Below, piece after piece: positions 41,456 to 50,463 of a DNA stretch of 64,000 nt. This DNA is from JANSWY01 sp965243755 (GTDB lineage Bacteria; Bacteroidota; Bacteroidia; Cytophagales; Cyclobacteriaceae). The DNA lies in the NCBI GenBank assembly GCA_965243755.1, contig CBDEVW010000007.1, positions 124,001-188,000 of the forward strand. Direction: 5' to 3'. The first letter of the stretch is position 1. Each line of letters opens with the position of its first letter. A program made the translations under genes and the position numbers. The notes beneath the pieces were generated by a model. It ran no database searches and was not told the DNA's origin. It saw only the letters and a list, made by a program, of their open reading frames with translations.

Positions 41456-41790
41456 CTTATTATAACTGTTTGATACTGACTCATATAAAGAGGAATAATC
41501 TTTGTCATACTGAAAGCCTGATCCCAACTCTAGTCTATTCCAAAAGCAAACTCCCTTGTTTCAAGATTCCACCCAGCAATGGTACCAGAGACCTCAAAGT
41601 TAGTCTTTCCATAATCATCGCAACTATTTCCATTCATAACAAACCCTCCAGTAGCAGGGCCAAAAAGACCAACTTTAAAGGAAAGTTCCTGAAATAGAAA
41701 TATCACTCCTGGAAAAAAAAAATATTTTTTGGGTCCTCTAATCTTTTTGATGTTATTCACGATCTGCAGAGAAGTCTGAACGAGCAGCAC
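41452..41790 (-). pseudogene. Toxin-tip C-terminus, copy 2, with nonsense codon
   Basis: The frame from 41790 reads SFKVGLFGPATGGFVMNGNS then CDDYGKTNFEVSGTIAGWNL and ETREFAFGID, where a TAG at 41530-41532 interrupts it. In copy 1 the same codon is TTG, and beyond it both copies continue in frame (SWDQAFSMTKIIPL) to the TGA that overlaps the downstream ATG. The N-terminus has no Rhs core attached. The domain is unrecognised. Confidence 0.5.
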
Positions 41791-41873
41791 ACGAACTCCA
41801 ATTTACCAAGAAACGATAAGTCTTGCACTCAAGTATTGAGCGACCAAGGGGAGCTGTAGTAATGACTATGAAC

Positions 41874-42157
41874 TTACTTTTGAGTAGGCTCTTGACTGGT
41901 ATGTAGAACATTCAAAATATCTATGGTTTCTTCATTGATCTCATACACTACTCTGTAACTCCACCTAAAATATCTCCTGATGTTTCCTGGATTATTTGGA
42001 TAATATTCGACCAATTGCTATTTCTCAGGATCTGTATTGTGGGTTTTGGATGAGTTGATGGTTGCTGCTTTTACTTTCTTAGCTGCTGGTTGGGATCATC
42101 ATGGTCTTTCAATGACACCTTTGCCTTATTAGACCAAACTGCCTTTCTTTTGCTTTT
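41874..42157 (-). pseudogene. Broken ParE-like toxin
   Basis: Directly after the antitoxin gene at 42158, pieces of a ParE toxin appear in different frames: KAVWSNKAKVSLKDH near the start, and EYYPNNPGNIRRYF, RWSYRVVYEINEETIDILNV, LHTSQEP at the end. The YRVVYEI...ILNVLHTSQ segment is the conserved C-terminal strand pair. Frameshifts between the pieces make it non-functional, leaving an orphan antitoxin. Confidence 0.65.
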
Positions 42158-42394
42158 TTACCAATTGTCAGATTCCTTTTCTAATTCATCAATGCTAAGA
42201 TACTTTCCTTCTTTAATTTGTTGCCTGGCTTCATCTATCGCTCCCACATACTCTTCTATAGACATGGATTTATGGGAACTCCTGGAGCCTTGTAACAAAG
42301 TATTGAGAGCTTGAAGCTTTGCACTATCTGTAATTGTATCGATCACTTCATGAAGCTGTAATCTAAGTTCTTCTATGCTCATTAATTTTTTCAT
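42158..42394 (-). CDS. Orphan type II antitoxin
   Basis: The 78-residue protein (MKKLMSIEELRLQLHEVIDT, then KLQALNTLLQ and EEARQQIKEGKYLS-like tail) is a paralogue of the antitoxin at 38930-39166, and the upstream DNA of the two is nearly identical. Its toxin is broken. Orphan antitoxins can protect against related toxins elsewhere, so it could still bind the ParE at 38628-38933; that is inference. Confidence 0.7.
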   Translation of the reverse strand: MKKLMSIEELRLQLHEVIDTITDSAKLQALNTLLQGSRSSHKSMSIEEYVGAIDEARQQIKEGKYLSIDELEKESDNW

Positions 42395-42459
42395 TTATTC
42401 AAAATAACGATTTAACATAATTAGTCAACTAACATGTTAAAAAATATCCTGCATTTAGT

Positions 42460-42660
42460 GTGCTGACAGGTCTTTCTACCTGTCTTGAACCGCAGATACA
42501 TTCAAAATGAATGAAGAATTGTAGGAACGGATCACCGCCGGACCGAAGGCCCCAACGGCATAACCAACTGATACCTGGCCTTTTCCATGATCAGGTTTTC
42601 CGTTACGTTGGAGTCTACCGAATTGATATTGGAAACCGTACGAATTAGAATTTCCATTAA
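42460..42660 (-). repeat. REP palindrome plus longer Rhs core fragment, copy 3
   Basis: GTGCTGACAGGTCTTTCTACC (42460-42480) is a REP copy with one loop change. The 110-bp segment shared with the other two loci follows, then a longer Rhs core match (42580-42650): GGAGTCTACCGAATTGATAT and neighbours, which is also present at 54150-54172. Confidence 0.65.
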
Positions 42661-42706
42661 TAGTAATGGGTCTTCACTTTCATTCAGTCACCCAGCTTGG
42701 GTTTAC

Positions 42707-43363
42707 TTAATCATATAATCTCAACTTATCCCCGTCTGATTCATACCAATGGCCTTCAATGTAAAGATATTTAGTGGTATCAATTCTGAATGCGGGGCAT
42801 GGCAATTGGGAAAACCTCCTTCTTGTTTGGGTATTCCAATGATCTATAAGAAAGAATTCTCCAGATATGGTGTCGTGCCGTGTAAAATGTGGTAACATAC
42901 CGTGATCCCCTGGCTGAATCGTTGTTTTAAGTATTTCTATCAACTCCGAAGTTCCATTTACTGAATCAAGTTTGGAGTAAAGTGGCTGATAAAAATTATT
43001 ATACTCCTTATAGGTAACAACTGAAAAAACCTCAACAATACTTTCATTATCATATAGCTCTATTTTATCTCCATAAATAGAGTAAAGCTTTCTTAGTGAG
43101 TCCAAATTATACGATAATCTATGGGAGTAAATATGAGACAAAATTATATTAAACACATCATCACTTGCCTCAACCATTAATATCTCGTCAGGATAGTCTT
43201 CATTATTGATGGGACATGATTTTCCTTGAGTCGTAATTACTTTGGTATAATGTGGCCTATTGGCTGCACCGATGTGACTAATAACTATGCATGATAGTTC
43301 ACTATCATCATAACTGGTGCACCCAAGGATCAAAAAGAATATTATTGTTATAAAATATTTCAT
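42707..43363 (-). CDS. Lipoprotein, candidate immunity protein
   Basis: A lipoprotein signal peptide with lipobox LILGC (cysteine about 15) precedes 200 unrecognised residues containing HIGAANRPHYTKVITTQGKS, YPDEILMVEASDD and a C-terminal YLYIEGHWYESDGDKLRLYD. A broken paralogue lies next to it at 43555-44220. The gene lies immediately upstream (in transcription) of an Rhs core fragment, the usual place of an immunity gene in a tip-immunity array, so a periplasmic immunity role is possible. Confidence 0.6.
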   Translation of the reverse strand: MKYFITIIFFLILGCTSYDDSELSCIVISHIGAANRPHYTKVITTQGKSCPINNEDYPDEILMVEASDDVFNIILSHIYSHRLSYNLDSLRKLYSIYGDKIELYDNESIVEVFSVVTYKEYNNFYQPLYSKLDSVNGTSELIEILKTTIQPGDHGMLPHFTRHDTISGEFFLIDHWNTQTRRRFSQLPCPAFRIDTTKYLYIEGHWYESDGDKLRLYD

Positions 43364-43554
43364 CGTAATTTACATAGGTCTATTTGCTGTGTTGGTCCAT
43401 TCTAGAGCTTTTTGGTATATTTGACACACTTCAGAGTGCAAATTGTTTCTATTTTACCTGAATCTGGTTCTGCTTATAAAAACAGGTCAGAGACCATCGT
43501 TATTCATTTTTTAAGTTTCAGTAGCCTTGCGGGAGACTTAAAACAACCAGGTGA

Positions 43555-44220
43555 TCAGTCATATAGCTTTAAAACATTTCTATCTAATTCACACCAGTTA
43601 CCTTCAATGTAAAGGTACTGTATAGAATCAATGTTAAATGAAGGACATGGTAGTTGATAAATCTTTCTTTCTTTCTTTTCTCATATTCCAATGATCATTA
43701 ACCGTGAAATCTCCATATATAGTATCATACTTATTGAAAATTGGTGACAGACCATGATCCCATCTCGAAATTGACCGATCCATTAAGGTTAATAGAGCGT
43801 ATGAATTATGAATGGTGTCCAAAGTTTGTTTGAGCCCTCCAAAGAATAAATCATACTCTTCCGGGTTTAAAATTGTGATGTAATCATATGAATCATTATC
43901 CCTGTATAACTCTATCTTGCTGCCCCAGTATGAATAAAGTTTTCTCAATGAATCTAAATTGTGGTCGATTTTATTAGATATGGCAAATTCGAGGAACTAT
44001 TCAAACAAGTCATCTTTTACTGTAAGATCAATATTTCATCAGGATAATCATTTTGATTTACTGGACATTTTACACCTTCGGTTGTTATGTGGATTGTAGC
44101 ATAAGGTCTATTTGCAGCTCCTATAGGCTTATTACAATACAGGAAGTTTTGTTTTTTGTCCATCTGGTTACATGCAGTTGCGACAAATATTAAAGTGAAC
44201 AATGTCTGAAATTTCATCAT
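43555..44220 (-). pseudogene. Frameshifted paralogue of the neighbouring lipoprotein
   Basis: It opens with a lipoprotein signal peptide (FVATACNQ) and PIGAANRPYATIHITTEGVK, then stops at 44017. The middle (RKLYSYWGSKIELYRDN) continues in another frame, and the end (NIDSIQYLYIEGNWCELDRN) in a third, with the same order as in the intact paralogue at 42707-43363. At least two frameshifts are needed, so the gene is dead. Confidence 0.75.
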
Positions 44221-44369
44221 AATTTCCAGACTTGCAGTAATTATACCTTTTGATGCTCAAACCAGCCTGAGTTAAGAAATGCTACACGGTTTATTTCCAG
44301 ACTTAAGTGGATAGCAGAAGCCAGTAATGGAGTTTACAATTTTCTGTCATTTGAAAATTTCAAAGTCTG

Positions 44370-46205
44370 TCAGGTTTTAACATTTAAAACAATTTTATTT
44401 CGTTCTAATTTTTTCACCTTGTCTCTAAATTCCTGAAACAGTGAATATTTATCATCCACATACTGACCTTTTTCAATGGATAACTTCCTTTTCATGACCA
44501 GGTTTTTACCATCAAATTCAACAAGCACCTCAATCTTTCCGATGGGAGATTCTATTACTGTGTCCATCGCCTTTTCCACCCAAAAGTTATCGTCCATCTT
44601 CAGCGTAACCTGGTCCAGTATTGTGAACCCTCTTTTCACAGAAGCATACCTTTTTAATTCATCAAAATCAATATAATTATCTATCGACTTCAGTGGTATT
44701 GCCGGAAGAATTATTCTATCACCCACTTTTTTTCCAAAACCATTTATTTTGAGTGAGTATGATTTTTCAAAAACTGGCTGATCGCGATATTTGTGCAGGT
44801 AGTTAAAGTCGGTGATCGTAAAATCATCGTAATCAAATAAACTTTGGTTATATAGTTCAATCTGGTCTTCCTTTGATATTTTATACCTTAGAAGCTCATC
44901 AAAGAACACCCCGCCGCTTTTAATTTTCATGTCAACTACGGCATCTCCATTAGAGGACAACTTCATTTCAGCAACACTTTTCTTTATGTTCTCTTCTTTT
45001 GTATAAATACGGGATCTAATAATCTGGCTATTTCCTTCTGCCACCCACAGTACATTTCTATCGTCTGTAAATGAACCTGTGTGGCCTGCTGGTAAATTCT
45101 GATTAGTACATTCAAGAAATATTGTATCACCTTCTAGCGGTACACCCAGGTATACATGATTGAATTGGGAACTGGGAAAGTTTTTGATCACATCTGGAAC
45201 GTCCCTACCCGCTCGCACCAGTACATAATTTGAAGATATACCAGCGTAATCCAGCAAGCTTTTCATGTAAGTGGTAAGGGCTTTACAATCTCCATACCCT
45301 AATTTTTCAACCTCCCAGGCAGACATTGATTTGAATCCTCCAATTCCCAGCTGGATAGAAACGTACCTGGTCTTGTCTTGCATGTGTGCATACAGGTGCT
45401 TGATAATTTCTTTTTTCTCCTTCGATTCTATTTTGTGGATATATTGTTTAGTTGATTCCTGTAATTTGTATGGTTTGTTGTTCAAACTCAGGAACCAATC
45501 TCCAAATTGAGTCCAGCTATCATTTCCGCCTTTAGTTCCATCCATTTGAAATTGAGATGGAGCAATCATCACTTTGGCACACTCATCATAGAAATCCTGG
45601 TAGCGGACCTTTTCATCTTGTGAAGGTAGGTTTAATACCTCGTAAGTTCTTATAACTCTTCCATTCTCAACCACAGAAGATTCCTCTATATGGTTTGATA
45701 GAATGTTAAGTTTAATGTTTTCCGGAGCAATTACTTTTAAACTGGCATGATTCACAGTTAGGTGGAAGTAATACTGTGGCAACCATGTGGGTAGGCTCAG
45801 GAAACCGTTAAGTTTAATTTTAGATTCCACTTTCATAGTGAATGGATAGTTCTGATACTCAGGATCAATCACCAATACCTTACCATCATCTATTTCGTTT
45901 GAAGGGCTAAACCCAAATTCATGGCCATTGGATTGGTTGAGCTTTTTGACTTTGTTACCATTGGAGTCAAAAATGGTAATATTGACTTGTGTTATTTTCC
46001 TAAACTGATCGCTGTAATTTCTGTATACCGCAAAAGGTTTACCTTTCTCGGAATTAATAGTGATGGTGTAATGATCATTGATTAGTGCGCTTTTTTCGTC
46101 AAGTATCTGGTAAACAGTTTCTTTACTGGTGATTTTTGCGAATTCCTGCCCAACCGCACTGAGATAACATACAAGATTCAAGCTCAATAATAATATTCTA
46201 TACAT
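44370..46205 (-). CDS. DUF3857/transglutaminase-like exported protein
   Basis: The 611-residue protein has a signal peptide, an N-terminal DUF3857 beta domain (about 35-240) and a transglutaminase-like core: KLGYGDCKALTTYMKSLLDYAGI carries the putative catalytic cysteine, QFNHVYLGVP the histidine, and FLECTNQ the position of the acid residue, which here is T-N rather than D, as seen in several family members. The C-terminal 200 residues are beta-rich. Such proteins are exported, and their substrates are unknown. It follows its paralogue by 10 bp in an operon started by a beta-barrel gene. Confidence 0.85.
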   Translation of the reverse strand: MYRILLLSLNLVCYLSAVGQEFAKITSKETVYQILDEKSALINDHYTITINSEKGKPFAVYRNYSDQFRKITQVNITIFDSNGNKVKKLNQSNGHEFGFSPSNEIDDGKVLVIDPEYQNYPFTMKVESKIKLNGFLSLPTWLPQYYFHLTVNHASLKVIAPENIKLNILSNHIEESSVVENGRVIRTYEVLNLPSQDEKVRYQDFYDECAKVMIAPSQFQMDGTKGGNDSWTQFGDWFLSLNNKPYKLQESTKQYIHKIESKEKKEIIKHLYAHMQDKTRYVSIQLGIGGFKSMSAWEVEKLGYGDCKALTTYMKSLLDYAGISSNYVLVRAGRDVPDVIKNFPSSQFNHVYLGVPLEGDTIFLECTNQNLPAGHTGSFTDDRNVLWVAEGNSQIIRSRIYTKEENIKKSVAEMKLSSNGDAVVDMKIKSGGVFFDELLRYKISKEDQIELYNQSLFDYDDFTITDFNYLHKYRDQPVFEKSYSLKINGFGKKVGDRIILPAIPLKSIDNYIDFDELKRYASVKRGFTILDQVTLKMDDNFWVEKAMDTVIESPIGKIEVLVEFDGKNLVMKRKLSIEKGQYVDDKYSLFQEFRDKVKKLERNKIVLNVKT

Positions 46206-46215
46206 AAGTAATGCA

Positions 46216-48066
46216 TTATACTTTTTGAAGTTGCACTGGTTCCTGAACCTTTTTGATCACTTCTGTAAAGAATTGTTTCAATCCTTCGTACTCCGTAGCT
46301 GAATAGATGCTTTGGTTCAATTTCAGGTTCATTTTGATTTGAATAGCTCCTCCGGTGCTGGTTGTATAGAATGTGAAAATAGCAGTTCCTTCTGGATTAG
46401 TCAGTTTTACCGGTTCTGGAATTGAAACAACTGAAAAGTTTTCAGGTACTGATATGGAAATAGTTGATTTGATATTCTTTTTACAGGTCAGGTCAATTGG
46501 AAACCTTCTACTTTCTGCCTTAAATGGATTTTCGTCAAATTCAAACATGACTATAGGATTGAAAATCACCTCACTACCAAGGTCCAGTAATCGATCAGTC
46601 AGATCAATTTTCAGTGATTCCGTACATTTGGCCTTTTCTGACTGTCTGGATTTTACTTTGTATTCCTGAATGTCAATCTCAGCATAACTCTTCTTAATTT
46701 CATTTAAAAACAATTCGTCATCGTTAGATTGTTTATCTCGTTGATCTGCCCATTGTAAATAGCTGTAGTTGCGGTATTGTTGACTGATATGGGCACTGGC
46801 TGTCATCTCCGGGCTGATAGAGATTTTCACGTATTGATTACTATACTCCCCATCATTTTCATTGAGGTTTATTCTTTCCAGGCCGGTTGGTTCAACAATA
46901 ATTCCGCTACCATTGATGCATCGTGTCGGCAATAACCCAGGGACCAGGTTCTTTTCAGTTGCGTCCAACTTCATTGTGATATCTCCATGCTGCACCAGAA
47001 TGACAACATAATTGAGCTTATAAATAGACGGATAACGTAAATCAAGTGTTCCATTATCCCTGGTGCTTAATACTATAGGTTTACAGTTTATCCCAACCTT
47101 CAGCAGCAGTGAAGCCAGGATCAGATTGATATCAGCACTGTTGCCACTATGATCCTTTGTAAATTTGGTTCTTACTGCAACAGACCCCCAGATTGACTTT
47201 TCACCATTCCATTTAATGTTTTCCTTTACATACTGATAAGCCACTCTTATTTTTTCCAGGTCCGTGATGTCTTTGGCTTTTAATTCTTCAGCAAATGGAT
47301 CTAAAAAATTTGAGTGTCGTAAAATTCCTCCAAAACGAGTACTTTTCATCAGGATTTCATTGATGGTTTTCCATGACAAATCGAGCAAGGATGGAATGGG
47401 TTGAAACTCAAACTTTGTTATGTAATTTGTATAATTATTCAGGTAAGGTTCAAACCTGAATGCTGGCATGTTTGTAGCTTTCCACTCGTTTTCAGATACA
47501 GTTTCTATTGGTTCAAAGCCATAAAATGATCTATTGAACTTTACGTATTTTGACAAACTCATTTTGAGGTTACTGTATCTTATCGGTATTCTTTCCTGAA
47601 ATCTCCATTCTAGTGGTACTCCAGAATGTGTATACAGGATATCAATCACACTTCCAACTTTTACATTAGGTGCAAAAACTTTGGTTACGATGAAATCATC
47701 CACAACATCCTCCATGTAAATGTCATTGGAATTTGCCCTTTCCTTATTCACCACACCATATTCCAGATTGAATACAAGGACCTTGAAATTTCCTTTGGAG
47801 GGAGTATTGAAAATCCAGTTTCCCCAGTCAAGACCTGACTTCTTTAGAATTTTCACCCTGATATGCCTGGTGAAAGTAATGTTATTCCCATCAAACTCTC
47901 CAACATCATGGAGTATCACCGCACCGGCTGCTGAATCATGTTCGTAGACCTCCATCTTAAGATCTTCCAATGGTATATCACCAAATTTTATTTTTTGAGC
48001 ATTGAGAGAAGAACTTAATATGATGCTCCCAAATATCATGAATATTATTTTAGACAGTTTGATCAT
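46216..48066 (-). CDS. DUF3857/transglutaminase-like protein lacking the catalytic cysteine
   Basis: The 616-residue paralogue of the next gene has a signal peptide, the same DUF3857-type N-terminus (YEHDSAAGAVILHDVGEF, HIRVKILKKSG) and a transglutaminase-like core. At the catalytic position it reads FTKDHSGNSADINLILASLLLKVGI, so the GDCKxxA motif has become GNSADIN with serine in place of cysteine, and the histidine block is LNYVVILV. It is therefore probably a non-catalytic partner of the active-looking paralogue. The last residues (EVIKKVQEPVQLQKV) end 10 bp before the next start. Confidence 0.8.
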   Translation of the reverse strand: MIKLSKIIFMIFGSIILSSSLNAQKIKFGDIPLEDLKMEVYEHDSAAGAVILHDVGEFDGNNITFTRHIRVKILKKSGLDWGNWIFNTPSKGNFKVLVFNLEYGVVNKERANSNDIYMEDVVDDFIVTKVFAPNVKVGSVIDILYTHSGVPLEWRFQERIPIRYSNLKMSLSKYVKFNRSFYGFEPIETVSENEWKATNMPAFRFEPYLNNYTNYITKFEFQPIPSLLDLSWKTINEILMKSTRFGGILRHSNFLDPFAEELKAKDITDLEKIRVAYQYVKENIKWNGEKSIWGSVAVRTKFTKDHSGNSADINLILASLLLKVGINCKPIVLSTRDNGTLDLRYPSIYKLNYVVILVQHGDITMKLDATEKNLVPGLLPTRCINGSGIIVEPTGLERINLNENDGEYSNQYVKISISPEMTASAHISQQYRNYSYLQWADQRDKQSNDDELFLNEIKKSYAEIDIQEYKVKSRQSEKAKCTESLKIDLTDRLLDLGSEVIFNPIVMFEFDENPFKAESRRFPIDLTCKKNIKSTISISVPENFSVVSIPEPVKLTNPEGTAIFTFYTTSTGGAIQIKMNLKLNQSIYSATEYEGLKQFFTEVIKKVQEPVQLQKV

Positions 48067-48108
48067 AGGAATGCGTTGAATTTGTAATGATGGTATTGAT
48101 TCAGAAGA

Positions 48109-49290
48109 TTAAAAAAGCTTAAACCCGGCAATCAAAGAAAATGAACTAAACCCCGAGTTCCACCGGTCTTCGTTACCTATTATATTATTTTTATAAGAAT
48201 ATCTCGCCTCAACGGAATATCTCCCCAAATATTCCATGCTGAATCCTAATCCAGGGTAGTTAGTAATTGGAAATTCTATAGAAGACCACTCATTGCTTCC
48301 AAAATCAACAACGGAGTTACCGCTCAATTCTATAATATAACTCAAGCCGATTGCGGCCTTCACATTGTTGCTTAAAGAAAGATGTTTCTTAACTCCAATC
48401 GGAAGAATCAGCGAATTAATGGTGACGTCAATGTTTTGTACCGCGGTTTTACCAGACCCTTCGAATTTTAGAAATGTAGGTTCCCCAAATACTGACCATT
48501 TCCGTCCAGGAAACACATAAGCCAATTCCGCTCCATAGGTAAAAGATGACAAATTTTTAATTTTTATATCACCACCTGTCGTTACTTTGTTGCTCATTTG
48601 ATATCCAGCATGATGACTACCCAATTTATGCTTTAGCTCCAGTCCTTCATGGGGTGACTTTAGTAGCTTTTTATAATCTGCTCCGGCACAATGGTTTGCT
48701 TCTTTTACCACGTCCAGAAGCTCTGTGAGCGTGTATGCTGTGTTTTCAATTTCCGAAGTGGTAACATCTGTACATAACAATGATTCTACGATTTGCTCCA
48801 GATAGGTCCTGTTTAACCGTATTTTTCCATTGGTGCCACGATATTTTTTATACTTCAATAGTTGTGGCTCCAAATCATCAATTCTGAAATAGAACCTCTT
48901 AATTTTATTATGGTGGTATACGTATAGAGATATTTTTCCCTTTAATGCTAATTGCAGCATCGCAGTTTCTCTGGTTAATGATAATTCTGGTGAAGATGAA
49001 ATACCTTCACCCCGATCAGGTGATTTATCTATTTCAATAATATGCTTCTCGAAATATTTATTACCTACAGAGATGGCTTGAATAGAATCAAAAGGAATCT
49101 TTACAGGAAAGGATTGCTTTTTAAATTTAAACTGAAGTGCTTTTTCTTTCTGGTCGACATTGAGGTATCCGGATATTTCCTGACCCAATTGATCTACATA
49201 GTACCCTCTTTTATATTGACCATGCGACTGATTCAAAAACAAAAAGAATAAAATGACCCAGATAGTTAAAAATTTAGATGATTGGTTCAT
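48109..49290 (-). CDS. Outer-membrane beta-barrel protein with N-terminal soluble domain
   Basis: A signal peptide (to SHGQ, about 25) is followed by YKRGYYVDQLGQEISGYLNVD and a domain of about 170 residues typical of Bacteroidota proteins that end in a PorT-like barrel. From about residue 220 amphipathic strands appear (LGSHHAGYQMSNKV, FTYGAELAYVFPGRKWSVFGEPTFLKF, GLGFSMEYLGRYSVEARYSYKNN) and the chain ends SLIAGFKLF. It leads a three-gene operon with the two DUF3857 proteins (42 bp to the next), so the barrel may be their outer-membrane partner. Confidence 0.78.
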   Translation of the reverse strand: MNQSSKFLTIWVILFFLFLNQSHGQYKRGYYVDQLGQEISGYLNVDQKEKALQFKFKKQSFPVKIPFDSIQAISVGNKYFEKHIIEIDKSPDRGEGISSSPELSLTRETAMLQLALKGKISLYVYHHNKIKRFYFRIDDLEPQLLKYKKYRGTNGKIRLNRTYLEQIVESLLCTDVTTSEIENTAYTLTELLDVVKEANHCAGADYKKLLKSPHEGLELKHKLGSHHAGYQMSNKVTTGGDIKIKNLSSFTYGAELAYVFPGRKWSVFGEPTFLKFEGSGKTAVQNIDVTINSLILPIGVKKHLSLSNNVKAAIGLSYIIELSGNSVVDFGSNEWSSIEFPITNYPGLGFSMEYLGRYSVEARYSYKNNIIGNEDRWNSGFSSFSLIAGFKLF

Positions 49291-49398
49291 AACTATTTAG
49301 ACAGTATAAAAAAGCAAAAGTAAAAAGTTTCATCGAAATTACTAAAATTAAGAACAGAATTAGACCCGGTACTTTGCAAAAAGGAGTCTTCTTTTCTT

Positions 49399-49530
49399 CT
49401 ACTTTTCAAAATCTTCTTTAAACTGACTGGAACTGATTGTATTGCCTGCTGCTATATCTCTTTCTGATTGCTCAGCCCTTCGAACCATCTCTTCAGTCTC
49501 CAATAATTCTTTTATGTAAGCCAGCACTTG
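49399..49530 (-). pseudogene. Antitoxin gene fragment
   Basis: The 43 codons QVLAYIKELLETEEMVRRAE and QSERDIAAGNTISSSQFKED then FEK-stop match residues 25-67 of the antitoxin at 40430-40660 almost exactly at DNA level, 9 kb away. Both ends are lost. It is a recent copy, which shows recombination within the accessory region. Confidence 0.75.
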
Positions 49531-49623
49531 CCAATAGACTATTTCCCTTATCATCCGGAGGATCAAACCACCAATCTTTTTTTATTACCTTTTTTTCCTT
49601 TCCGGGAAGCCTGAACGTTTCCA

Positions 49624-49905
49624 CTACGCCTTAAATTTCTTTGGGTTCTTTCGATATTGCCTGAAGCTCACAATCTCAATATGATCATCATGTTTCCGAT
49701 AATTTATGCTCCTTTGCTTGCTAAAAACACATTTCCTAAGACCTTTCTTCTTCTTGGATGATTTGTACATCTCTGGCATTTCAGTTATTTCTGAAAGTAC
49801 TTTTTCTATCCTGTTGTAGACCTCCCTGGCTTTCTTTTGACCAAATTTCTAAACAATGTATTCCAGCAATTCTATCTGTTCATGCCTGGCACGAAGTGAA
49901 TAACG
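49624..49905 (-). pseudogene. ParE/RelE-like toxin pseudogene
   Basis: SLRARHEQIELLEYIV, stop, KFGQKKAREVYNRIEKVLSE, ITEMPEMYKSSKKKKGLRKC, and after a frame change NYRKHDDHIEIVSFRQYRKN PKKFKA reproduce the ParE fold in order: helix pair, then RKCVL and the YYRxxxxxIxIxxFxxxRxNP end. An in-frame TAG and one frameshift make it inactive. Its order relative to the antitoxin fragment is reversed, so the two are not one module. Confidence 0.65.
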
Positions 49906-50032
49906 AATCCTTCGGTGTTCATTTTTTAAGTTTCAGTGGTCCTGCGGGAGATTTCCCAGAACGGAACGTTGTATTATTTATCTTTAGCGTCAACTATACT
50001 TGACTTAAAACAACTTTGTTTTATTACCGCAA

Positions 50033-50458
50033 CTATTTATTCATATATTGCAGAATATCATCCTTGATACCTGAAACCTCAGAATTCTCACAATCAAAAT
50101 AGAATTCCATCCTTTCTCCGTTAGCTAGATAAGCAACTATTTTTGGAGCTGCTTTAAATCCTCCCTGAACGGCTTTAATTGAATCTATTTCATCATATTT
50201 AGCAGATTTAATGTAATTATTTCGAGGGCTTTTTTTGTATTGCCAATAAGAAGCCAATCGTTTATTTGAATAATAATTTCCACTTTGAATTATATCAAAG
50301 TTTGAACTAAATAGTATGATTTCTTCATCATCATCGAGAATTCCAAGACTAGCCATGTAGCTCAAATCTTCTTCTCCCAATTTGTCACCTTTCATTACTC
50401 CAGGTGTACCACATTGAATGAAAATTAAACTCAAATAGATAATATAATATTTTTTCAT
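50033..50458 (-). CDS. Lipoprotein, candidate immunity protein for the upstream Rhs tip
   Basis: A lipobox FIQCG (cysteine about 16) gives a 125-residue mature lipoprotein that contains EIILFSSNFDIIQSGNYYSN and AKYDEIDSIKAVQGGFKAAP, with a C-terminal FYFDCENSEVSGIKDDILQY. It is not recognised. It follows the unrecognised Rhs toxin tip at 50464 by five bases in the same orientation, the canonical immunity position. A lipid-anchored immunity protein would imply that the toxin acts in the periplasm or at the envelope. Confidence 0.65.
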   Translation of the reverse strand: MKKYYIIYLSLIFIQCGTPGVMKGDKLGEEDLSYMASLGILDDDEEIILFSSNFDIIQSGNYYSNKRLASYWQYKKSPRNNYIKSAKYDEIDSIKAVQGGFKAAPKIVAYLANGERMEFYFDCENSEVSGIKDDILQYMNK

Positions 50459-50463
50459 TTATT

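Noticed and set aside
42707..44220. Tandem functional lipoprotein pair
   Set aside because: The second copy needs at least two frameshifts to align with the first, so only one gene is intact.
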